Under the pieces are notes generated by a model. That model ran no database searches. It was given only the letters and a program-made list of their open reading frames with translations, and was not told the origin of the DNA. The position numbers and the translations under genes were made by a program. From Candidatus Nealsoniibacteriota bacterium (lineage in GTDB: Bacteria > Patescibacteriota > Minisyncoccia > Minisyncoccales > GWA2-38-27): a DNA stretch of 57,222 nt. Positions 26,188-34,019 of the stretch are shown here, one piece after another (position 1 is the stretch's first letter; each line of letters begins with the position of its first letter). The stretch is taken from positions 1 through 57,222 of the forward strand of contig JAUWWC010000003.1 of the NCBI GenBank assembly GCA_030617105.1. The letters run 5' to 3'.

Positions 26188-26697
26188 GTGCAAAGAAAAC
26201 CATTGGTCAACAATCGAATAAGAGCTAGAGAAGTAAGACTAATTGATGAAACTGGAAAGCAATTAGGAGTTTTGGCGTTAGAAAAAGCGCTCCAAATAAC
26301 CAGGGAGCGCGATTTGGATTTAATTCAGGTTACTGAAAAAGTTGAGCCGCCTGTTTGCAAAATAATGGATTATGGAAAATATCTTTACCAGTTAAAAAAG
26401 AAAGAAAGATCAGCTAAACATCATAAAGGCGGTGAACTCAAAGGAATAAGATTGACTTTTGGGATTTCTGAACATGACTTAGAAACAAGGACAAAGCAAG
26501 CAGAAAAGTTTCTAAAAACAGGAAATAGGGTAAGAATAGAGATGAAATTAAGAGGCAGGCAAAAAGCGCTTCAGGGATTTGCTAGAGAAAAGATAAGGAA
26601 ATTCCTGGAAATCTTGGAAAAAACAATCCCAATAAAAATAGAAAGGGAATTAAAAAGACAACCAAGAGGATTAACAATGATTATATCTAAAAAGTAA
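26188..26697 (+). CDS. infC: Translation initiation factor IF-3
   Basis: A 169-aa protein with the IF-3 signatures RIRAREVRLIDETG, the VCKIMDYGKY linker start, and the C-terminal domain GISEHDLETR / VRIEMKLRGRQ. IF-3 selects initiator tRNA and start codons on the 30S subunit. The start is GTG at 26188, only 2 nt past the tmRNA 3' end, so no Shine-Dalgarno can exist outside tmRNA. First of infC-rpmI-rplT. Confidence 0.95.
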   Translation: MQRKPLVNNRIRAREVRLIDETGKQLGVLALEKALQITRERDLDLIQVTEKVEPPVCKIMDYGKYLYQLKKKERSAKHHKGGELKGIRLTFGISEHDLETRTKQAEKFLKTGNRVRIEMKLRGRQKALQGFAREKIRKFLEILEKTIPIKIERELKRQPRGLTMIISKK

Positions 26698-26698
26698 T

Positions 26699-26881
26699 AT
26701 GAAAACAAGAAAATCAATCAAAAAACGCTTCAAAATAACTAAAACTGGCAAGGTTCTTAGAAGAGCAACTGGTCAGGACCACTTTCGGGCAAAGAAATCA
26801 GGGAAAAAAATAAGAAAGACCCGAAAATGGGTTAAGCTTTCCAAGCCATTGGCTAAGAAGATTAAAAAACTATTAAGGTAA
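26699..26881 (+). CDS. rpmI: Ribosomal protein bL35
   Basis: A 60-aa basic protein of the usual length, with [17 protein letters not shown] and the conserved [12 protein letters not shown]. One base separates it from infC and one from rplT. Confidence 0.95.
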   Translation: MKTRKSIKKRFKITKTGKVLRRATGQDHFRAKKSGKKIRKTRKWVKLSKPLAKKIKKLLR

Positions 26882-26882
26882 T

Positions 26883-27230
26883 ATGGTTAGAGTAAAAAGA
26901 GGAAAAACTGCTCATAAGCGCAGGAAAAAAGTATTGAAATATACCAAGGGTTTTCGCTGGGGAAGAAAATCAAAATACAAAGCAGCAAAAGAAGCATTGC
27001 TTCATGCCAGGTCTTATGCTTACCGAGACAGAAGAACCAAGAAAAGAGAATTTAGAAAACTCTGGTAAATCCGAATCAATGCTGCCTGCAGAAAACAGGG
27101 TTTGACTTACAGCCGATTTATTTACGGATTAAAAGAAAAAAAGATTGAACTTGACAGAAAAGTATTATCTGAATTAGTAAAAGATAATGGCAAGATATTT
27201 GAAAAGATTGTAGAGAAAGTAAAGGAATAA
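26883..27230 (+). CDS. rplT: Ribosomal protein bL20, interrupted by an in-frame TAA
   Basis: The first 61 codons encode a normal bL20 N-terminal arm up to KKREFRKLW. Codon 62 is TAA (27066-27068). The same frame continues without shift as IRINAAC...[11 protein letters not shown] to a second TAA at 27228-27230, giving 115 codons, exactly the expected length. Homologues have Ile, Val or Leu where the stop lies; TTA to TAA needs one substitution. bL20 is essential, so sequence error, readthrough or a real lesion must be considered. Confidence 0.9.
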
Positions 27231-27257
27231 AAAACCCCGTCAAGACGACGGGGTTTT
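27231..27257. terminator. Bidirectional terminator between rplT and the PurF-like gene
   Basis: ACCCCGTC / GACGGGGT stem with A-run before and T-run after, between convergent genes. Confidence 0.9.
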
Positions 27258-27268
27258 GCTTTCAGAAA

Positions 27269-28714
27269 TTATTTTATTTCCGAAACACAACGAAGACAAA
27301 GTTCCTCTCGAGCACGACCAAGTATACAAATCAAATCATTCACAGTATTGTACTTTAAACTATCAACTCCTAAATACTCTATCCTATCTTTAATCATAGG
27401 ATGTAAATGAGCCAAAACTTCTCCTCTTCTGGTTGTCTTACCGCAAGAACAATAAGAAAGAAGCGGCGGGAAAGAAGCTCGTATATGAATTTCTGCTTTG
27501 ATGTTAATGCCATTTATTTCTTTCTCGAATATCATTCTTATTTTAGGAGCTAATTTTGACTTAATCTGAACACCTCTAACTACTGAATCCTCGCAAACAA
27601 CGATTATTATACGGCCGTTTGACAAGATATCTTGTGATATTATAGTCAAACCTGCATTTTCTAACATCCGCAGGAAATCCTCAATTGTCTCTGCTGTAAT
27701 CACAATCTTATAATGAGCTGTTTCTCTTCTATCTTCTGGGGTCGGACGCAAAAAACTTCTTGCAAAACCATATTTAAACAAACACTTCTTGCGAAATGGA
27801 ACTCTATCTATCTTGCCCAACATAATCTGTCGGTCAAACTCTGCTTTATAACCATCTGCATGAACTTCGCCAGAATCGGGAACACCTATAACTACATGGG
27901 GAATAAAACCTTCTTCAATGTCCTTACGGGCCAAGCAAGCCCCTAATTGTTCTCTTATCAAAGTAACAGGGACTCCATGCACTATAGCAGCTGCCGAGGA
28001 GGTGTAAACACTGTAAAAACTACACTCTTCTACCCTCGCTTTTTTAACAACACGGTTTACTAGCCTCCAGGATCCATCTTTCAATAATACAATCTCCCCT
28101 GGTTTAATATCGTAGTAAGGCCTAAATCCAAGATTATCAAATCCTCCACATTCTGAAGAAACAATTACAGCAGAATCAGTTGTTCCAATAACTAAAGGCC
28201 ACTGACCAGAAGAATTACGCACAGCGTAAATTCCTTCTTTTGAAAGAAGAAGAAGCGAATAAGCTCCTTTCACTTTTTCACTCATCTTCTTAATGCCGTG
28301 GACAATATTAACTCCTTGAACTATAAGCTTGGCTATTACCTCGATATCATCCCCCTCTTCAAAAATATGACCAATTTTATCAAACTCGTCTACTAATTCC
28401 CGACGATTAGTAATGTTGCCGGTGAAACAAATACTGAATGGACCGAATTTCGATTTCTTTACATGAAAAGGCTCTCTCTCTGACCCGCAATATCCTAATC
28501 CTTCAGTACCAACAAACTGATCTATTATGCTCCTAAAATTAGCTGGGAAAAGACCTGGTTTGCTTTTACTTGTAATCACTCCTCCATTAATAGCTGCTAA
28601 ACCAGTATGTTCTTCGCCAAGGTGCCTGTTGTAAAAAGTTCCCCAAAAAAGTGTTTTTCTGAAAAATGAACTACTTACACTACTATCAACGCTAATTCCA
28701 AATAATCCTGCCAT
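27269..28714 (-). CDS. PurF-like amidophosphoribosyltransferase homologue without catalytic Cys
   Basis: A 481-aa protein with an Ntn-type glutaminase domain and a phosphoribosyltransferase domain. PurF normally starts MCGI; this starts MAGLFGIS, so the nucleophile is Ala. GHxRYST is replaced by GLGYCGSE, while FTGNITN is kept. The PRTase half retains VPDSGEVHADGY and CEDSVVRG but has ~50 extra residues before the latter. The C-terminus has cysteine pairs CSCG and CLRC. It may act with free ammonia, or have another role. A GGAG site precedes the start. Confidence 0.75.
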   Translation of the reverse strand: MAGLFGISVDSSVSSSFFRKTLFWGTFYNRHLGEEHTGLAAINGGVITSKSKPGLFPANFRSIIDQFVGTEGLGYCGSEREPFHVKKSKFGPFSICFTGNITNRRELVDEFDKIGHIFEEGDDIEVIAKLIVQGVNIVHGIKKMSEKVKGAYSLLLLSKEGIYAVRNSSGQWPLVIGTTDSAVIVSSECGGFDNLGFRPYYDIKPGEIVLLKDGSWRLVNRVVKKARVEECSFYSVYTSSAAAIVHGVPVTLIREQLGACLARKDIEEGFIPHVVIGVPDSGEVHADGYKAEFDRQIMLGKIDRVPFRKKCLFKYGFARSFLRPTPEDRRETAHYKIVITAETIEDFLRMLENAGLTIISQDILSNGRIIIVVCEDSVVRGVQIKSKLAPKIRMIFEKEINGINIKAEIHIRASFPPLLSYCSCGKTTRRGEVLAHLHPMIKDRIEYLGVDSLKYNTVNDLICILGRAREELCLRCVSEIK

Positions 28715-28821
28715 TTTCTTTCTCCTTTTTTAAAATTCCATTCTTTTAGTTTTCAGTTTTCAACGAACATCTCTGATATTTTTTACTACCATATCTTAAA
28801 AACAAAAACAAGCTAAAATTA

Positions 28822-30534
28822 CTAAAAATAGTTTAATAGTTTGGATAGAGGTTGAGTGTTGATAATATCTTTTTTTTCTGCCCAGCCGCGGCGGGCTTGG
28901 GCAATGCCAAATTTAATAAGCTCTAATTGTTCTATACGATGGGCATCAGTATTAATTATCATTTTCACTCCTATTTTTTTTGCTTTTCTAATATTGATAT
29001 CTTTTAAATCTAATCTATCAGGAAATGAGTCAATTTCAAGAATTGTATTTGTCTCTTTTGCTGTTTTTAAAATCTTATCAAAATCAATTTGATATTCATC
29101 TCTGCGTTTAAGTATTCTTCCAGTTGGATGAGAAATAATATCAACATTAGGATTTTTCATTGCTGTAATTATTCTTTCAGTCATTCTTTTTTTATCCATT
29201 TTCATGCTGGAATGAACTCCAGCAATGACAAAATCTAGCTTAGCTAAAGCTTCATCTTTAATATCAATCGAACCATCATTCATAATATTAGATTCGCAAC
29301 CTTGGAGAATTCTAATTTTAGAACCAAACTTCTTATTTAATTTATCAATCTCTTTTCTCTGTTTTGCTAATTGCTTCTCATTTAATCCATGCTCTATTCT
29401 TAAAAACTTGGTATGGTCTGCAATTCCAATATATTTATATCCCATATTGATGCCTGCTTTTGCTATTTTTTCAATTGAATTTACTCCGCCATCCCAATTG
29501 GAATGACAATGCAAGTCGCCTTTAATATCATTATATTCAATAATCTTAGGCAATTTCTTTTTCCGAGCAAGTTCTATCTCTCCTTGATTTTCTCTCATTT
29601 CCGGAGCAATTAAATCAAGCCCTATTGCATTATATACTTCTTTTTCTGTTTTCCCGGCAATCATGTGTCTACCTTTGAAAACTCCGTATTCATTTAATTT
29701 CAATCCTTTACTTATGGCAAGCCGGCGAGTAGCAATGTTATGTTCTTTAGAGCCAGTAAAATACTGTAAAGCAGAACCATAACTTTTTAAAGGAACAACT
29801 CTCAAATCCATATCAAACTTGCCCTTGGTTCTAACAGAAGAACGAGTAGAACCCTTGCTCCAAACTTTGACTACTTCAGGCATAGAAACAAAAAAAGCCA
29901 TTACTTTCTCTGGCTTTTTTGAAACTACTAAAATATCAACATCTCCTATTGTTTCTTTTACTCTTCTGACAGAACCTGCAATGCTTATCTTTTCAACTTC
30001 TTTTAGTTTACTTAATCTTTCTAAAACTTTATCTACAAGCGGCATTATCTCTCCTAAAAGAAATCTTCCTTTGCTTCTTTTTAAAAAAGCAATTCCTTGT
30101 AAAATATTCTTTTCTGTTTTTTCTCCAAACCCTTCTAAAGGAGCTATTTTATGAGCTTTAGCTGCTTTTTCTAAATCTTTTAAATTTTTAATCTTTAATT
30201 TTTGGTAAAGAAGTTTTACTTTTTTCACTCCCATCCCTTCAACTGCAATCAATTCTCCTAAATTTATTGGTGTTTCCTTTTTTAATCTTTCATAAGTTCT
30301 AACCCTGCCTGTTTTTAAATATTCTTCAATCTTTAAAGCAATGTTTTTTCCTACTCCAGGAATCTCTTTTAATGTCTTTAACCCTCCTTGCTTGTAAACA
30401 TCTTCAATGTCTTGTTCCAAGCTTTCTAAAACAATTGCAACTTTTTTATAAGCGTAAGCTCTGAAAGAACCATTATCCATTTCAAGATAATTCGCCATGT
30501 CGTAAAATATCTTGGCTATTTCTTGATTTTTCAT
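28822..30534 (-). CDS. polX: DNA polymerase X with C-terminal PHP domain
   Basis: A 570-aa repair polymerase. The N-terminal part has two HhH elements (LKEIPGVGKNIALKIEEYL and VEGMGVKKVKLLY). The palm has GSVRRVKETIGDVDILV with the metal Asp pair and FTGSKEHNIATR. The PHP domain has DLHCHSNWDGG, IADHTKF and IINTDAHR. PolX fills short gaps and its PHP domain supplies 3'-5' exonuclease or AP-site activity. It follows the MFS gene by 3 nt. Confidence 0.96.
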   Translation of the reverse strand: MKNQEIAKIFYDMANYLEMDNGSFRAYAYKKVAIVLESLEQDIEDVYKQGGLKTLKEIPGVGKNIALKIEEYLKTGRVRTYERLKKETPINLGELIAVEGMGVKKVKLLYQKLKIKNLKDLEKAAKAHKIAPLEGFGEKTEKNILQGIAFLKRSKGRFLLGEIMPLVDKVLERLSKLKEVEKISIAGSVRRVKETIGDVDILVVSKKPEKVMAFFVSMPEVVKVWSKGSTRSSVRTKGKFDMDLRVVPLKSYGSALQYFTGSKEHNIATRRLAISKGLKLNEYGVFKGRHMIAGKTEKEVYNAIGLDLIAPEMRENQGEIELARKKKLPKIIEYNDIKGDLHCHSNWDGGVNSIEKIAKAGINMGYKYIGIADHTKFLRIEHGLNEKQLAKQRKEIDKLNKKFGSKIRILQGCESNIMNDGSIDIKDEALAKLDFVIAGVHSSMKMDKKRMTERIITAMKNPNVDIISHPTGRILKRRDEYQIDFDKILKTAKETNTILEIDSFPDRLDLKDINIRKAKKIGVKMIINTDAHRIEQLELIKFGIAQARRGWAEKKDIINTQPLSKLLNYF

Positions 30535-30537
30535 ACA

Positions 30538-31179
30538 TTATGTCTTTGGCAAAAGGAATACTCTTTGCCGCGATGTTTTTGGAAGAATGTCTTTCATAAT
30601 AAATAAAAATAAAAGGGCAGCTATTACATTAAAAACGCTTACTCCAATAAAAAGAGGTATAAAACCAAAAGATTGAGCTACTGTTCCTCCTATGATTCCG
30701 GTTATTCCTGCTCCAAGCCCAAGCGCAGAACTGTCCAAACTCCAGCAGAATGCTTCTCTTCTTTTTTCAATATGACGGGTAAATATTGCTGACCAGGAAG
30801 GAATAGCCATTGCCATTCCCAAAGCATGGATTACTTGAGCAATATATATATGCCAAGATATGGTAGCGAATATAAAGATGATGGGCGTGATAGCAGTTAA
30901 AAGAGTACCGATAAATAAAGCGTAATAATCATCTTTTTCTCCATGATTTAAATCCAAATAATGAGCTATAGGTATTTGAAGAACAGATTTTACAAGCAAA
31001 TAAATTCCAACAGCTATTCCAACAACTCTGGCATTTCCTCCTTGAATATTATTAACAATAAAAATAGCTAAAATCGGACCAATCAAGCCCCAGCCAGAAT
31101 TCAAAAACAAATCAGAGAAAACCATTATCTTCACAACTTTATTTATCCCCTTTCTTTTTTTCTTTTTTTTCTTTACCAT
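30538..31179 (-). CDS. Half-size MFS-type transporter
   Basis: A 213-aa protein with a Lys-rich N-terminus and six membrane segments, corresponding to one half of a 12-span MFS carrier (FLNSGWGLIGPILAIFIVNN, and GMAMAIPSWSAIFTRHIEKRR at the loop 4-5 position). The stop is clean, with no second half downstream, so it is either a natural six-span dimeric form or a truncated gene. The TAGAAT box is 9 nt from the ATG. Confidence 0.75.
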   Translation of the reverse strand: MVKKKKKKRKGINKVVKIMVFSDLFLNSGWGLIGPILAIFIVNNIQGGNARVVGIAVGIYLLVKSVLQIPIAHYLDLNHGEKDDYYALFIGTLLTAITPIIFIFATISWHIYIAQVIHALGMAMAIPSWSAIFTRHIEKRREAFCWSLDSSALGLGAGITGIIGGTVAQSFGFIPLFIGVSVFNVIAALLFLFIMKDILPKTSRQRVFLLPKT

Positions 31180-31188
31180 AATTATTTT

Positions 31189-31217
31189 ATTCTACCAAAC
31201 CTTAATTTTTAAATCAA
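31189..31217 (-). promoter_or_regulatory. Promoter of the MFS-polX operon
   Basis: TTGATT, 17-bp spacer, TAGAAT (31189-31194), 9 nt before the ATG at 31179. Confidence 0.55.
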
Positions 31218-31218
31218 A

Positions 31219-31245
31219 TAAAAAGGCTGGTTGTTTAACCAGCCC
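31219..31245 (-). terminator. Terminator after the Gam-like gene
   Basis: GGCTGGTT / AACCAGCC stem with TTTTTATTT on the minus strand. Confidence 0.85.
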
Positions 31246-31264
31246 TGTTTTCATTGCCCCGCGA

Positions 31265-31810
31265 CTACTTCTTTGGCAGAACTTTCTTAAGTTTTTTTGT
31301 ATCCCTGACAATCTCAACTACTTCAGCGGGTTTAACTACAAATTGTTCTTTTTGCCCAATCCTTACTCCCTTAATCCTGCTAGCCATTTCAGGTTCTTTT
31401 AGCATTGCTTCTTTATCCAGCTCTTCTTTAACCCTGATGAAACGTTTGAGTCTGTGACGTTTACATAGTGCTATAACTTTTTTAACATTCCGAAGCGAAA
31501 CAGCAGGTGGATTCAATTGCCAAAAAATACTTCCGGTTAAAAGATCGACTCTTTTTCTCTTACCTCCGTCCGTCAGCATACTACGATGAGCTCGGGCAAA
31601 GACATATATTGATTTAAAAAGTTCATCTATCGTCTCCTGGAGAGGCAAACTTATTTGTACCGCTCGAGTTTTAATTTGTTCTATATCTTCATTAATCCTT
31701 GTCTGAATCTGCTCAAGCTTCCTTTGACACTTTCCTATTTCACTAACAAATAATGAAACTTCTTCAATTGATTTGGGAACTACTATTGGTCTCTTTTTTT
31801 CCTTAGCCAT
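31265..31810 (-). CDS. Mu Gam-like (host-nuclease inhibitor) DNA-end-binding protein
   Basis: A 181-aa protein. An N-terminal coiled coil (KCQRKLEQIQTRINEDIEQI) is followed by the Gam core: MLTDGGKRKRVDLLTGSIFWQ, then PPAVSLRN, KRFIRVKEELDKEAMLKEP and IGQKEQFVVKPAE. Gam of phage Mu is a Ku-like protein that binds double-strand ends and blocks exonucleases. No phage genes surround it; it has its own promoter (TTGCTT-17-TATAAC), GGAG and terminator. A domesticated end-protection or repair role is an inference. Confidence 0.88.
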   Translation of the reverse strand: MAKEKKRPIVVPKSIEEVSLFVSEIGKCQRKLEQIQTRINEDIEQIKTRAVQISLPLQETIDELFKSIYVFARAHRSMLTDGGKRKRVDLLTGSIFWQLNPPAVSLRNVKKVIALCKRHRLKRFIRVKEELDKEAMLKEPEMASRIKGVRIGQKEQFVVKPAEVVEIVRDTKKLKKVLPKK

Positions 31811-31878
31811 CTTTTTCTCCTTTTAAAAGTGCAACATTTTCTCAATTTTACTCAATGTTTGGTTATACCCTAAATCAT

Positions 31879-32607
31879 TTAAAAAAGCAAGTTCTGTAAG
31901 GTTTTTGCGTTTTCAACTGCGTGGCCAAGGGCGTCGTTATTGAAGTATACAAAAACGTCTCTATTTTGTTTTTGCCATTTTTTTATCTTTTTGGCAAGAG
32001 TTTCTAATTCTTTTTTAGTATATTTTGAAGAGAATAAAACTTTAGAGCCATGCATTCTAATATAGACAAAATCAGCAGTCAGTTCCTCGGCTTTAGGATA
32101 AGAAGGAGAATCAGCAATTACCCAGGCAGCATTGTATTTTTTTAATAAATTATAAATCTTTTGCTTGCACCAAGTCTCATGCCTGAATTCAAAAGCAACA
32201 GAGACCGGGTCTCTGATAAACTTTAAAAACTTTTCTAATCTTTTAATATTCTCATCACTTGCTTTAAAATTCGGAGGAAACTGAAATAAAATTGGACCAA
32301 GTTTTTCTTTAAGATTTAAAGCGTTCTTAATAAATACTTTCCAGGCAGCATTAACACCCTTTAATCTTTTAATATGAGTAATAAAACGGCTGGCTTTGAC
32401 AGAGAATAAAAAATCCCCAGGAGTCTGGGAATACCAATCCTTATAAATAGCTGGTTTTGGCAAACGATAAAAAGAATAGTTTACTTCAGTAGTTTTAAAA
32501 TGCTGAGAAAAGTATTTTAATTTATATTTAGAACTTAAGCTTTTAGGATAAAAAACTTGTTCCCAATGAGGATAAACCCAACCAGATGTACCAATATATA
32601 TTGCCAT
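31879..32607 (-). CDS. DUF72 (YecE-like) TIM-barrel protein
   Basis: A 242-aa protein starting AIYIGTSGWVYPHWEQVFYP, with EVNYSFYRLP, FSVKASRFITH, LFQFPPNF, AFEFRHETW and YVYFNND-type C-terminal segments typical of DUF72. The biochemical role of the family is unknown. It follows the HD-domain gene by 5 nt. The second copy of the 17-bp palindrome lies inside it (32199-32215). Confidence 0.92.
   Translation of the reverse strand: MAIYIGTSGWVYPHWEQVFYPKSLSSKYKLKYFSQHFKTTEVNYSFYRLPKPAIYKDWYSQTPGDFLFSVKASRFITHIKRLKGVNAAWKVFIKNALNLKEKLGPILFQFPPNFKASDENIKRLEKFLKFIRDPVSVAFEFRHETWCKQKIYNLLKKYNAAWVIADSPSYPKAEELTADFVYIRMHGSKVLFSSKYTKKELETLAKKIKKWQKQNRDVFVYFNNDALGHAVENAKTLQNLLF
32199..32215. repeat. 17-bp palindrome CAGAGACCGGGTCTCTG inside the DUF72 gene
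   Basis: Same arms as 641-657 with a different central base; encodes IRDPVSV here. Confidence 0.75.
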
Positions 32608-32612
32608 GGTTT

Positions 32613-33251
32613 CTAAATCCTAGGCTTTTTGTGTTTGTGAAACTTATTATCCATTTCTCTAATGACTTCAAGTAAAACCGGATCATCAAAATGTTCTCTT
32701 GCCCACAACCACCACGGTCCTTGAGGGGGTTTTTTATACTTTTTCCAGTATTCCATAGATTGCAGAAAATCCTCTAATCTATCCATCTGACGGAAAAATC
32801 TTCCCTCAATGGTCAATCCCTTTTCGTAATCCAACCAAAGATTTTTTATCTCTTTTCTTAAGCTGGGGGGAAGACCTGACGTAAGTTTTTCTATTCCATT
32901 CTTTTCTTTTCTATATTTTTCCCGAGCTATTCTCTTTTTTTCAGAATTTGAAAATCTTGGCCAGGTCTTCATTAATTCTGCTCTTTTCTTTTTAGTTCTT
33001 GGAAGAACTGAATCGTAGGGAGTTGTGTCGCCAGCATATATTTCACATAAATCATGGATTAAAGCTATTTTAAGAACTTTTTCAATATTAAGTCCTTTTT
33101 TCTTCCTGCCCAAAATCCAAGCCATTATTGCTGCTCGAAAAGTATGTTCAGCAATACTCTCTGGATTCTTTATATCATTTATTATCCATCCCCTCCTGGG
33201 TTTACCTTTCAATTTTCCTATTTCATGGAAAAAATTAACTAATTCTTTCAT
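32613..33251 (-). CDS. HD-domain protein, YfbR/HDDC2-like nucleotidase family
   Basis: A 212-aa metal-dependent phosphohydrolase. HD ligands are in SIAEHTFRAA, IHDLCEIYAGD and the later QMDRLEDFLQ. Relatives are 5'-deoxynucleotidases. The TATAGT box (33258-33263) lies 6 nt before the ATG with a TTGTTT -35 at 17 bp, predicting a leaderless message that also carries the DUF72 gene. Confidence 0.88.
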   Translation of the reverse strand: MKELVNFFHEIGKLKGKPRRGWIINDIKNPESIAEHTFRAAIMAWILGRKKKGLNIEKVLKIALIHDLCEIYAGDTTPYDSVLPRTKKKRAELMKTWPRFSNSEKKRIAREKYRKEKNGIEKLTSGLPPSLRKEIKNLWLDYEKGLTIEGRFFRQMDRLEDFLQSMEYWKKYKKPPQGPWWLWAREHFDDPVLLEVIREMDNKFHKHKKPRI

Positions 33252-33275
33252 GTTTATACTATAACTATTATTATT

Positions 33276-33307
33276 TAAAAAAACAACCCCACCAAGGCGG
33301 AGCTGTT
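33276..33307 (-). terminator. greA terminator
   Basis: ACAGCTCC / GGGGTTGT stem with G-U pairs and seven T on the minus strand; the following HD-gene promoter uses the same T-rich DNA. Confidence 0.65.
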
Positions 33308-33325
33308 TTAATCACTAACTAATAA

Positions 33326-33796
33326 TTAGCTATATTTTATCTTCTTAATCTTATAAACTGTTTTTATTGGAGAGGAAACAACAACTTCATCTCCAGTTTT
33401 GTGGCCTAAAAGAGCTACTCCAACTGGCGACTCATTGCTAATCCTGCCTAACGAGGGATTAGCTTCAAGCGTCCCTACAATTGTGAATTCGTCTCTCTCT
33501 CCATCTACTTTTACTTTAACTGTTGCTCCTAAATTAATCATTTTTGATTCTTTTTTAGAAGGGGGCTTAATCAGAAAAGCATTTTTTAAAATATTTTCAA
33601 GCTCAGCTATCCTTGTTTCAAGAAAACTCAAATCTTCTTGAAAAGAAAGATACTCAGGATTTAAATCCTCTGATTCCCATATCTTTGGAGCCTCCCCTTT
33701 AGTCTTAGCAGCTCTAAGATTCTTCAGGGTTTGGTGCTCTTTTTTGAAGTTCTCTAATCCTTTTTTTGTTAAATAGAATTTTTTTCTTTCTGTCAT
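33326..33796 (-). CDS. greA: Transcription elongation factor GreA/GreB
   Basis: A 156-aa protein with the N-terminal coiled coil (YLTKKGLENFKKEHQTL to FLETRIAELENIL) and the C-terminal FKBP-like domain (TIVGTLEANPSLGRISNESPVGVALLGHKTGDEV, only key parts relevant). The acidic tip (ESEDLNPEY) needed for transcript cleavage is present. Two promoters precede it, and GGAGG lies 7 nt before the ATG. Confidence 0.94.
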   Translation of the reverse strand: MTERKKFYLTKKGLENFKKEHQTLKNLRAAKTKGEAPKIWESEDLNPEYLSFQEDLSFLETRIAELENILKNAFLIKPPSKKESKMINLGATVKVKVDGERDEFTIVGTLEANPSLGRISNESPVGVALLGHKTGDEVVVSSPIKTVYKIKKIKYS

Positions 33797-33816
33797 ATTT
33801 TTGCCTCCTTTATTTC

Positions 33817-33844
33817 ATTTTAGTTTTTTTAAATAATGTGTCAA
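33817..33844 (-). promoter_or_regulatory. greA promoter P2
   Basis: TTGACA (33839-33844), 16-bp spacer, TAAAAT (33817-33822). Confidence 0.65.
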
Positions 33845-33895
33845 TAGCTGTTTAATAAAACTAACTAATATAGGTTTTTTAGTTTACTTTTTAAA

Positions 33896-33964
33896 GTTTT
33901 CCACAAGTATATATTATTGTATTCCAGCCAACTGTTTTGTCAAGAGCCAAGCACTGTGGAAAAC
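33896..33964. promoter_or_regulatory. greA promoter P1 flanked by inverted DnaA-box-like sites
   Basis: TTGACA (33938-33943), 16-bp spacer, TACAAT (33916-33921). A perfect inverted pair of GTTTTCCACA (33896-33905 and 33955-33964) brackets it; TTTTCCACA fits the DnaA box consensus TTWTNCACA. Confidence 0.55.
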
Positions 33965-33975
33965 TCATGCAAAAC

Positions 33976-34000
33976 AAAAACTTAGCCGGGCTAAGTTTTT
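33976..34000 (-). terminator. Terminator after the PRTase-Lrp fusion gene
   Basis: Perfect palindrome AAAAACTTAGCC / GGCTAAGTTTTT, ending in T-run in both directions. Confidence 0.85.
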
Positions 34001-34019
34001 CAGTTATATATATTATCTA

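Noticed and set aside
27066-27068. Stop reassignment as an explanation for the rplT TAA
   Set aside because: TAA and TGA are used as normal stops throughout, and CPR recoding concerns TGA, not TAA.
33896-33964. Replication origin
   Set aside because: Only two DnaA-like boxes, no dnaA or dnaN nearby and no AT-rich unwinding array beyond the promoter.
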